Positions 31,601-40,568 of a stretch of DNA of 64,000 nucleotides are shown here, piece after piece. The DNA lies in contig JAMPIV010016259.1 of assembly GCA_024509875.1 (NCBI GenBank), positions 62,001 through 126,000 of the forward strand, read 5' to 3'. A program made the translations under genes and the position numbers. Position 1 is the stretch's first letter. Each line of letters starts with the position of its first letter. The notes under the pieces were generated by a model. That model did not search any database. It was not told the DNA's origin and saw only the letters and a list, made by a program, of their open reading frames with translations. The stretch comes from Oreohelix idahoensis (taxonomy: Eukaryota > Mollusca > Gastropoda > Stylommatophora > Oreohelicidae).

Positions 31601-34600
31601 TATCAATCCGACATAGGTTTTTATAACTTCCGTCGTCATCGCTCTCCTTCGAATTCATATCGACGAGGTTATAGAGGATATTCACCTCATGATCTTGTGT
31701 ATCACAGAGGCAGGGATTATGATGGTTCACATCAGAAAGGATACTATAAACAGAGATCATCTTATGGTAGAGATGCCAGGAAGGATGACTCTACTGATTT
31801 TTATTATAGCAATAAAAAGTCAGTCAATAATAACAAAGGTAATGCCAGATCTCCGTCGAGAGACAAAAATAAACATAGACATGCAAATAATTGCAGTGTC
31901 AAAAAGGAGAAAGGTAATGATGATAATGATCATGCGAACGCATGTATGGTAATGAATGATACATGTTATGAGTGTCAGTCGAAAAACAGATTAAAGTCTA
32001 CAATTACACTTGATTGTGGTCATTGTATGCCAACAATGTCGGCATGTGTAAATGTCGGTTATCTTACATTTCATCCCGGAATATTGGATGGTAAGGTAGT
32101 GAGAGTTTTGCGTGACACTGGGTCCTCAACGATAGGCATAAAGCACTCGCTTATCGAGCCCTCTGCTTTTACAGGCAAATCAGTTAAGTGTGTCACATTT
32201 GGTGGGAATATAGAAACTTTCCCTGTGGCACGAGTATACATTGATACTCCTTTTTACACAGGCACTGTCTATGCCTGCGGCTTGAGAGCACCCATAACTG
32301 AAATTATAATAGGAAACATACCAGGAGTTAAAGATTGCACTCCTGAGGAGATTGCAATGTGGGTTGAATCTCACCCACAGGTGGCAAATGCTGTTGTAAC
32401 GAGAGCACAACAGTTAGCTACGGACATGGCTACACCACCTCTTCCTATAATAGATACAATTATGTCTCAAGTTGGCACTGTTACACCTTCTGTTTTTGCA
32501 GAGAAACAGAAGAGTGACCCAACTTTACAAGGATTGTTTAGCCGAGCAGAACAAAAAACGATTAAATACACAAGAGGGGCTAAACAATGGTTCAAGATAA
32601 AGAAATCAATACTCACTAGATATTATGATGATGGCAAAACAATTATACATCAAGTGATAGTACCTAAAGAATACAGACCATTGGTCCTACAAACAGGTCA
32701 TGACTCCCCTATGGCAGGGCATATGGGGATCAAAAGAACATTGTTTCGTGTTACATCACAATTTTATTGGCCTGGGGTTAATAAAGATACAAAGTTATAC
32801 TGCAAATCATGTACAACATGCCAAGGTATAGCACGTAAGGGCAGGTTCCATACGGCACCCTTACAGATTACAGACGTGCCTGAAAGACCTTTCAAAAAGA
32901 TTGCAGTAGATATAGTGGGTCCGTTATCAATTGTTTCAAATAATGGATTTCGTTATATTTTAACTTGCGTAGATCTTTGCACGCGTTGGCCAGAAGCCAT
33001 ATCATTGAAAACCATCACAACTGCATCTGTGTCTGATGCATTATTTTCGATATTTTGTCGAATCGGTTTTCCGGAGGATATATTGTCAGATCAAGGATCA
33101 CAATTTACTTCCAACATTATGAGGGATTTAGAATCCATGTTATCTGTTCACCACTCGTTTTGTAGTGCGTATAGGCCCCAATCAAACGGTGTGTGCGAGC
33201 GCTACAATAGCACTCTAAAACAGATGTTATCTAAGATAACTGAGGAATGCCCTCGTGAATGGGACAGGCTTCTGCCGGCGGCCCTGTTCGCTTTTCGTGA
33301 AGTGCCTCACGAAAGCACGGGATGGTCTCCGTTCGAATTGGTTTATGGTTCGAATCCTCGCGGACCAATGATGATACTCAATGATTTGTTGATTGGAGCA
33401 TCAACTGATACAGCCACTCGAAACAGCTACGAGTTAGTTATTGATCTCCGACAACGAATCATTGATGCGTGCACGTATGCATCCCAGAGTATAAAATCAG
33501 CCACTCAACGATCAAGATTATTACATAATCAAAAGAGAATATTAAGATCATTCAAACCAGGGGAAAAAGTTTGGTTGTTGCTACCTCATAACGATAACAA
33601 ATTACTGATATCATGGCAAGGTCCATTTGATGTTATCAAACAAGTCACAGATGTTGACTACTCGGTGAACGTTAGAGGTAAAATCAAAACCTTCCATGTC
33701 AACATGCTAAAATTAGCAGTTGAAAGACCACAGGAATTAATTCCTGTTATTAACTCTATTGATGATTCTTCACATCATACTGCTTCTTTTGCAGTTGTTC
33801 ATGAAGAAGATACCACTTCGTCTATCCCTTTACAATTCCAATTACCTTCTTTGCAATCATCGGAATCTTGGAAAGACGTGACTATTTCTTCTTCACTATC
33901 GTCTTCACAACAAGATCAAGTTCGGGATATTCTCATTTCTTTCAATGATGTTCTCACCGACCTTCCAGGTCAGACATCGCTTATATCCCATGATATTACT
34001 CTTACTGATTATAAACCTATCAAACTTAGACCCTATCCTATATCTTTACACCACAAAGATAGGGTAGAGAAAGAGTTAAAAGAGATGATACGTTTAGGTG
34101 TAATATCTCCTTCGGAATCACCATATGCATTCCCAATGGTGATTGTTAAAAAGAAGGATGATTCTTTACGTATTTGTATTGATTTTAGGCGATTGAACAA
34201 AATTACAATCACAGACGGTGAGCCTATGCCTCTTTTAGATGATCTTTTGTCAGAATTATCTAATGCTACTTTCTTTAGCAAACTAGATCTCTCTAAAGGC
34301 TACTGGCAAATTCCTCTTGCCGAAAATGCCAAACATTACACAGCTTTCACAACTCCATTTGGGCTCTACCAATGGAATTATATGTGTTTTGGGTTAGTGA
34401 ATGCGCCAGCGACGTTTGTGCGCATGATGCGCCGCCTTCTTGGCGATCGTAAAGATGTCATCACGTACATCGATGACATCTGCCTATTTCATGACTCGTG
34501 GGAAGACCATATTGATGGTTTAACTTCTCTTCTACATACGTTACGTATGCATGGTTTGACTGTGCGACCTTCAAAGGTCCAAATAGGTTGTCAGGAAATT

Positions 34601-35287
34601 TCTTTTCTTGGTCACCGCATAGGTAACCACAAACTGTATCCTGACGACAATACAGTCAAAAGAATTCTAGAGATTTCTACCCCTTCAACTAAGAAACAAG
34701 TTAGAAGCCTTTTAGGCTTGATAAACTATTACCATAAGTTCATCCCGCATTTCGCTCAACTATCTACACCTTTGTCCGCACTGTTGACCAAAGGTAGTCC
34801 TAATAAGGTACATTGGGACAAAGATTGCGAAAGCGCTTTGGTAACAATTAAGAAATTATTTAGTAATGCACCTATTTTGTTATTACCGAATATACGTATT
34901 CCATTCATACTTCAATCAGATGCCTCGAGTTACTCCATGGGTGGCTGTTTGCTGCAATGTTACAAGGAAACACTCCATCCATGTTTCTATGTGTCGAGGA
35001 AACTGACTCCGGCTGAACAGAAGTATGCGACAGGTGAACGTGAGCTCCTGTCGATGGTTTGGTGCCTGGAGAAGCTGTCAAGATATCTCATCAGCACGCA
35101 CTTTTACATTATGACAGACCATAGTCCTCTTACTTACATAACAGCTAGAACAATGCGTAACGCTAGAATACACCGATGGTACTTGTTGATTCAAGAATTT
35201 TCATTTACGATTCTGCCTATTGCTGGAGCAGACAATAACTTGGCAGATCTTTTATCGCGTAACTTCTCTGAGAAGAAATTGAATTAA
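31601..35287 (+). CDS. E2 Pol: protease, integrase, reverse transcriptase, RNase H
   Basis: This is the continuation of the gag frame after the TAG. A basic Arg/Tyr/Gly-rich stretch (31601-31900) is followed by a Cys motif (CYEC ... CGHC, ~31965-32025) and a retropepsin (LRDTGSSTIG, ~32108-32137). The integrase has an HHCC finger (HDSPMAGHMG ... CKSCTTCQ, ~32699-32824), catalytic D, D, E in AVDIVGPL, LSDQGSQF and NGVCERYN (~32900-33200), and a C-terminal GPF module (SWQGPFDVI). Reverse transcriptase follows (~34060-34640) with CIDFRRLN, FSKLDLSKGYWQI and YIDDICLF. RNase H (~34900-35270) has LQSDASSYSMGG and YIMTDHSPLTY. Integrase before RT is the Gmr1-like order. I see no frame break after the TAG. 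Confidence 0.92.
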   Translation, partial: YQSDIGFYNFRRHRSPSNSYRRGYRGYSPHDLVYHRGRDYDGSHQKGYYKQRSSYGRDARKDDSTDFYYSNKKSVNNNKGNARSPSRDKNKHRHANNCSVKKEKGNDDNDHANACMVMNDTCYECQSKNRLKSTITLDCGHCMPTMSACVNVGYLTFHPGILDGKVVRVLRDTGSSTIGIKHSLIEPSAFTGKSVKCVTFGGNIETFPVARVYIDTPFYTGTVYACGLRAPITEIIIGNIPGVKDCTPEEIAMWVESHPQVANAVVTRAQQLATDMATPPLPIIDTIMSQVGTVTPSVFAEKQKSDPTLQGLFSRAEQKTIKYTRGAKQWFKIKKSILTRYYDDGKTIIHQVIVPKEYRPLVLQTGHDSPMAGHMGIKRTLFRVTSQFYWPGVNKDTKLYCKSCTTCQGIARKGRFHTAPLQITDVPERPFKKIAVDIVGPLSIVSNNGFRYILTCVDLCTRWPEAISLKTITTASVSDALFSIFCRIGFPEDILSDQGSQFTSNIMRDLESMLSVHHSFCSAYRPQSNGVCERYNSTLKQMLSKITEECPREWDRLLPAALFAFREVPHESTGWSPFELVYGSNPRGPMMILNDLLIGASTDTATRNSYELVIDLRQRIIDACTYASQSIKSATQRSRLLHNQKRILRSFKPGEKVWLLLPHNDNKLLISWQGPFDVIKQVTDVDYSVNVRGKIKTFHVNMLKLAVERPQELIPVINSIDDSSHHTASFAVVHEEDTTSSIPLQFQLPSLQSSESWKDVTISSSLSSSQQDQVRDILISFNDVLTDLPGQTSLISHDITLTDYKPIKLRPYPISLHHKDRVEKELKEMIRLGVISPSESPYAFPMVIVKKKDDSLRICIDFRRLNKITITDGEPMPLLDDLLSELSNATFFSKLDLSKGYWQIPLAENAKHYTAFTTPFGLYQWNYMCFGLVNAPATFVRMMRRLLGDRKDVITYIDDICLFHDSWEDHIDGLTSLLHTLRMHGLTVRPSKVQIGCQEISFLGHRIGNHKLYPDDNTVKRILEISTPSTKKQVRSLLGLINYYHKFIPHFAQLSTPLSALLTKGSPNKVHWDKDCESALVTIKKLFSNAPILLLPNIRIPFILQSDASSYSMGGCLLQCYKETLHPCFYVSRKLTPAEQKYATGERELLSMVWCLEKLSRYLISTHFYIMTDHSPLTYITARTMRNARIHRWYLLIQEFSFTILPIAGADNNLADLLSRNFSEKKLN

Positions 35288-35450
35288 CTCTTTAGTGATC
35301 ATGTTGACAAGTGCTATTATTAATGTTATAAAATTTAATGTGTCTATTTAATGATTATGATAGTTATAAGTAGATAGTACTAATATTAATATATTCGGGA
35401 GACGAGCGTCTTCTACATCACTATCATCCGTGCCACAAGTGTCACGTTTG

Positions 35451-35466
35451 GAAGTGAGGGGGATGA
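35451..35466 (+). promoter_or_regulatory. Candidate polypurine tract of E2
   Basis: GAAGTGAGGGGGATGA lies directly before the 3' LTR, where plus-strand priming takes place. Confidence 0.75.
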
Positions 35467-36714
35467 TGTTGAGGATTGTTTCATGCTTACAGACATTTGG
35501 ATTTGAGCTCGATCCGAATGGCTGTATCATGGAACACCTCAATCGAATAGAGATATATCTCATCGACCGATGTCGATGATTGTTGCATGTGTGCATGCAT
35601 TTGAGTTTTGATCACACTCGGATTGCTGCACCATGGAACATCGCAATTGAATATATATTAACGACGTAGTATGCATATCACTATGGATGACGCGTATGTC
35701 TTTATAACGTCATTCGACTTGTGGGTTTTGACCCGAACGGCAGTGTGTTTCAGAAGTGTGGCCATTGCCACTTATACTGTGTGGTATAACCACTTGGAAA
35801 GTGTTTTTTAATTGTGTGGCTGGGAAGCCAATTGAGCAGTGTATTTCTTGAACCAAACGTAAGTCGTCGTATGAATAACGCAGTTTGCATAATTATGGCA
35901 GATTAGCCTGGCGTGGTATGCCAAAGGAACATTACGGTACTAGCAATAGTGTAAGACTAGTATAGATGGATATTGTACAGCTAGCGGCAAGCGTAAGCCT
36001 AGTGTAATGGATATTAGACGACTAGCAGTAGACGTAAGCCTAGCATAATAAGTGTATTGCAGAACTAGCAGGATAGTTAAGTCTAGTGCAAAAGGCTATT
36101 GTATAAACTAGCGACGGGAGTAAGTCTAGTTAGCCTCTGAATTTATGCCAAAGGACATTGGCCGTTAAAAGGAACTGACCTTGAACCAGAACTCTAGATA
36201 GAGATTAATGAACATGTGTTAATGAAATAATGAGAACTCTTACAGATCGTACATGAATGTGATGTGACTTTTGTTCCCATGTAATTGGTGTCTGCTCATG
36301 GTATGAAATTACTAATTAAATATTTTGAGTCGTCAAAATCACGGTCTTATCAACTGTCGTATTCGGAGTTGAGTTAAATGCTGTTAATATTCCACTGATC
36401 ATGACCAGTGATGATTAATGTCTTAACACTCTGCATCTCACACTGCCAATATAATCAATAAGACAAGAGACTAATACAGGTCAGTCAAGGGTCGAATATT
36501 TAATATGAAACATGTTCAACACATAATGTATCACAAGGGTTAAAGCAGACATTATCGATACCAACGAACAGTATTACGGAATCCTACAAAAGTGATAAGA
36601 ACCCGAGGGACTTTGACTCTATAAACTGAATACGCATATAATAACTTGGTCATCCTCAAATACTAGAAGTCATCGAAGCACCCATAACATACTGGGGTCC
36701 CGAGGCCCGTAACA
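35467..36714 (+). repeat. E2 3' LTR
   Basis: Direct repeat partner of 28006-29251, followed by the ACGAC target copy at 36715-36719. Confidence 0.95.
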
Positions 36715-37873
36715 ACGACCTTATGCCTTTGTGGAAGATTGCGACATACTAGGAGCACAGGCATGTCTAAGCAGACTTAGGAAGCAAATCAAAATAAACT
36801 TGAGGTGAATAATATCATACATTATTTGGATTGTAAGACCAGAAAGTCACTGGCAGGCCTATTGTTATATTAACTCTGGAGGAAAAGAAAAAAATGTATT
36901 TCAGCTGAAGATGAAGATGATGTATAGTGACAGGGGCGTTGAGACTATGTGAAAAAGAAGATACCCACTGTTTATGAAGCAGTCACAGTAAAGTTAAAGA
37001 CTGTAGCTAATTTGGTTAGCTCTTTTATCTGATCACAATCCATGTTTAATAATGTTAAATTGGTAGTGGTGGAGATAATTAACTAGAGACTTAGGGAGGC
37101 TTGTTCCTCTTGTTTCAGGGTTACATCACCCAGAATCAAGTTGGTCAGAAGCCGGAGCTGCAGAATTTGAGGCAACCTACCGGTTGTTTCTATATCGAAG
37201 CCTAAGAGTATTAGCAGTCTCCAGTATACACTGTAGTGAAGCAGTGTGCAGTTTTCTCGAGCAAGTCATTCAGTGTCAACAAGAATTCAAAGATAAGCCA
37301 AAATCTTGCGAGCTTATATGCAAACTCAAATGTGTTTAATCTCCACCCTATTCAGAAACAGTTTGTGATATGATGCGAAAACCAGTTTTTCCCAATATTG
37401 ACTCTTCATAGAACAGTATTTTCCAACAGGGAATAAAAGTTTATAAACATTAACATATTAAGATATATTGGACAGATGTCCTTCATGTGTATTTAATTTG
37501 GTATAAAACCATATTTTCACTTTTAAGTTTTAAACATTCCTGTCCTAAAAAAATTTGAGGGACAGGAAATTAAAATTGTACATATATATCATAACTTTAA
37601 ACCCAGTCTTGTTTATTCGATTTTAGTGAGTTAAAATTGTATTTGGTTAACGCAATTATCACTACATTTATCATTATCCTAGACATCAAGCCATATAAAT
37701 AACATCACAAACACTAGATACCCAAAATAAATCGCAGAGTGAGATCGTAGGGTGGTAGCAGTCAGGTACTCTGAGAACATCACCATCAACTATTAGATTC
37801 AGGGACTTGCATAGCTGACCTCACTTTGTAGACACATACTGACTACTTCTCTTTAACATCCAAACCCACCACA
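36715..37873 (+). repeat. E4 5' LTR, right piece
   Basis: Begins with the duplicated ACGAC and matches 59390-60548 of the 3' LTR. It ends CCACCACA, before the E4 primer site. Confidence 0.93.
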
Positions 37874-37878
37874 TATAT

Positions 37879-37896
37879 TGGGGTCCCGACCCGGGA
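37879..37896 (+). promoter_or_regulatory. Candidate primer-binding site of E4
   Basis: TGGGGTCCCGACCCGGGA lies five bases after the LTR end. Starting with TGG, it has the form expected for a complement to a tRNA 3' end; the tRNA was not identified. Confidence 0.6.
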
Positions 37897-38068
37897 TTTT
37901 TAATTACCTGTAACACCATAGATCCAGGGTATCCCCATAGTAATACAATTTATAATATTTATAAGGTGGAGAATTGTTTGAGTTGGCATAGCCCTTAATT
38001 AATTAACTAATTATAACATTTGTTAGTTGTTTTAGTTAGAGTAACTATAATTTAGTACCAGATAAAAG

Positions 38069-39349
38069 ATGGCAGATTTGGCCAAATTTAGATCGGCTGC
38101 TCTACAGATTGCAAAGGAAATGGGAATGGAGGGGCAAGTTCTGGTTCAATATGTAACATCAGAATGCGATAAGTTCATTGAGAGAGAAGATAGGAGGTTA
38201 ACTGAAGAACAGAGGTTACAATTAGAAGATGCTAGGGAGGCTAGGAAATTAGAGGCTGAGAGGGAGGCTGAGATCAAAAGGCTACAATTAGAAGAGAAGA
38301 AATTGGAAGAAGAGAAAGAAGAGAAACGGGTACAAAGGGAAGCAGAAGACAAACGGTTACAAAGGAAACATGAGCTACGACTAAGAGAGTTAGAACTGCA
38401 AGGCCATGCTCCTGAAATTGGAAACAGCCCATCTACCTCGGATGCCAGTGCTAGTCAGGGAGCCTCCAACTCAGCCATGGGGTTTCATTTAGACCCCTTT
38501 GTAGAAAAAGAGGATGACATTGAGTCCTTCCTCTCTAGATTTGAAAGATTAGCTACAAGTTATGGTCTAGAGAGGGAAAGGTGGAGCTTGAAAGTATCTC
38601 AAGGACTTAGGGAAACATCGTATGAGGTATTTTCAAAATTGAGCAGGGAAGATCAGGAAGACTATGACATATTAAAACAGGCTCTTTTAATTAGATACGA
38701 GAAGAATGGTGAGTTTTATAGAAAGAGATTTAGAAATGCGAAGCTCCTGTCTGGGGAGACATATCATCAATTCTCTGCAAGGCTGGAAACCTATTTGGAG
38801 AAATGGACTGCTCTGGGGAAAACCCAAGATTTAAAGGAAATGATCATGATAGAGCAGGTGAGAGAGTCCATGGCTCCAGACATGAGAAAGTTTCTTATGG
38901 AACAGGGTGCGGAAAGGTTAGATGATGTGTTCAATGTTGCTGAGAGGTATCAGGCAGCCCAGGCAGAAGTAGCTGGCGCTAAAAAGAAACAGGTAGACAA
39001 TAATAAAGCTCCTCAACCCCATAATAAGTTTGACACTAGAGATCAGGGTAACAGGGGTAAACCCAACTATGATGGACCAAGATTTGACCCTCGAGATAGA
39101 AACCCGCAATTCAATGAGAGGAAACCCTACAGACCGGAAAGTAAATGTTGCAAATTCTGTAGGATGAATAATCATAATACAAAAGACTGTAGGAAGAAAA
39201 ATAACCCTCCTTACCACGCTGCATGCCTTAAAACAGGAAGTAAGGGACAAAAAGGAAAACCTACTGGACAGCAGGAACCTTATCATCCCCCTGTATGTGA
39301 AGACGTAGTATGTAATGGGGCCACCATCAGGTGCCTTTATGATACTTGA
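38069..39349 (+). CDS. E4 Gag with coiled coil, SCAN-like capsid and CCHC knuckle
   Basis: The ATG at 38069 opens a 426-residue frame. Residues ~1-40 are a small helical domain, ~45-115 a Glu/Arg-rich coiled coil (EEKKLEEEKEEKRVQREAED). The capsid runs ~140-310, its latter half (FRNAKLLSGETYHQFSARLE ... MIMIEQVRESMAPDMRKFL) closely resembling SCAN domains of vertebrate zinc-finger proteins. A basic linker leads to a zinc knuckle CKFCRMNNHNTKDC (Cys-X2-Cys-X4-His-X4-Cys). The frame runs on into the protease and is stopped by a TGA at 39347-39349 where the catalytic DTG glycine codon is expected, so in the ancestor gag and protease were one frame. Confidence 0.88.
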   Translation: MADLAKFRSAALQIAKEMGMEGQVLVQYVTSECDKFIEREDRRLTEEQRLQLEDAREARKLEAEREAEIKRLQLEEKKLEEEKEEKRVQREAEDKRLQRKHELRLRELELQGHAPEIGNSPSTSDASASQGASNSAMGFHLDPFVEKEDDIESFLSRFERLATSYGLERERWSLKVSQGLRETSYEVFSKLSREDQEDYDILKQALLIRYEKNGEFYRKRFRNAKLLSGETYHQFSARLETYLEKWTALGKTQDLKEMIMIEQVRESMAPDMRKFLMEQGAERLDDVFNVAERYQAAQAEVAGAKKKQVDNNKAPQPHNKFDTRDQGNRGKPNYDGPRFDPRDRNPQFNERKPYRPESKCCKFCRMNNHNTKDCRKKNNPPYHAACLKTGSKGQKGKPTGQQEPYHPPVCEDVVCNGATIRCLYDT

Positions 39350-40300
39350 TTGGATTTTGACTCAGTCATAAGTTCTCACCTGGTTCACCCAGATCAGTAT
39401 ACCACAGAAACCGTGGAAATACAAGCGGCAACCAAGGAAGTAGCAACTATGACACTTCCCATAGCACGAATCAGTGTAAAAACACGCTATGTGGAAGGAG
39501 TGATTAGAGCAGCAGTGATAAACGAACCAATCTACCCTCTGATATTGGGGTGTAGATACGTCTTTTTGGGAAACCCCAAAAGACCTGTGATTATGGCAAC
39601 AGTACAGACCAGATCACAAGCAAGGAAGGAGGATGAAAACCCAATAAATACTCATCCAGAGGAGATGAGGAAGGCACAGGCTGAGGATAGGTCACTAAAG
39701 CTGTGTTTCAAGAAACTCCAAAAATGCCATACCCCTCCAAACAAAGGAGACTTTTATATGAAGAATAAACTCATGTATAGGAAGGCTGGAACTGGATCCA
39801 CTGGTCATGGACCGCTAGTTCTTCCAACTTCATATAGGGAGAAAGTGATAAAAAGATCACATGTTGCATCAAATGGTGGACATGAGAAAATAGGTACTAC
39901 AGGTCAAAGAGTATCTATGAAATTCTATTGGCCAGGCGTAGTTGCAGATGTTGCAGAATTTATGGAGGCCTGTGACCAATGCAACAAGGGAACGCCCACA
40001 CTTTGGGAAAATCATCAGGACCTACAAAAGCCCTACGGTGAAAACAGGCCTGAAAATAAAAGGAAACATAAATATAATAATGCAGACATCGTGGATAGGA
40101 AAACCCCTTTTCACACCCAGTCTTCTAATAAATCAGTTAGAATGGCCACTATGAGTAGGATACAAAAAGTAACCTCAACCCAGTCCCACCCGACAATCCC
40201 TTGGTCGGAATTTCGGGAACTGGATGAAAATAGAAGAGAGGGAAGTCCACTCAATTTGAAACTAAAACTGCTGGGGAAACCCCAAAAGAAAAAAAATTGA
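39350..40300 (+). pseudogene. E4 protease remainder, integrase zinc finger, unrelated filler
   Basis: This continues the gag frame after the TGA. It holds the rest of the retropepsin (VEGVIRAAVINEPIYPLILG), a linker, and the integrase HHCC finger (HVASNGGHEK ... FYWPGVVADV ... CDQC, to ~39990). The D,D,E catalytic core that follows in E2 and E3 is absent. In its place about 340 bp encode a Lys/Asn-rich sequence I do not recognise (39990-40340). No catalytic aspartate block such as VDI.GPL is present, so this integrase could not work. Confidence 0.8.
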
Positions 40301-40315
40301 TAGCGGACGGTTGGT

Positions 40316-40568
40316 GTGGTAAAAAGCCACCACCACCATACTTCCAATTACAATAATTCGACTGGAATGGCGCCAGCAACACTGCTATTTGGCAGACCAA
40401 TAAAAAGTCCATTGGAAGCCTTATTGAGGACGTGGACAGATGAGAAGGCAGAGGAGACTGTTACCTCATCATATCAGTATGTGAACGAGCTGACCACTCT
40501 CTTAAAAACTGGTTGGAAACTTGCAAATGATAACCTAAGACAAGCCAGGAAGAAACATGCTGCATATT
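40316..40568 (+). pseudogene. E4 integrase C-terminal part, left of E3
   Basis: TGMAPATLLFGRPIKSPLEA and the following helices match the E3 integrase segment after its catalytic core (ATLLFGRPIKGPLEALLRSL). The frame is broken at 40569 by E3 insertion and resumes at 50945. Confidence 0.82.

Larger units (their letters stand above)
28006..36714 (+). mobile_element. E2: Gmr1-like Ty3/gypsy retrotransposon, nearly complete
   Basis: An 8.7-kb element with 1246-bp and 1248-bp LTRs (TGTTGAGG...CGTAACA), flanked by ACGAC at 28001-28005 and 36715-36719. It sits inside the E4 5' LTR; the uninterrupted target is visible in the E4 3' LTR at about 59390. Gag and pol share one frame with a single TAG between them. 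Pol order is protease, integrase, reverse transcriptase, RNase H. Near-identical LTRs and intact catalytic motifs make it the youngest and best preserved LTR element here. Confidence 0.95.
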
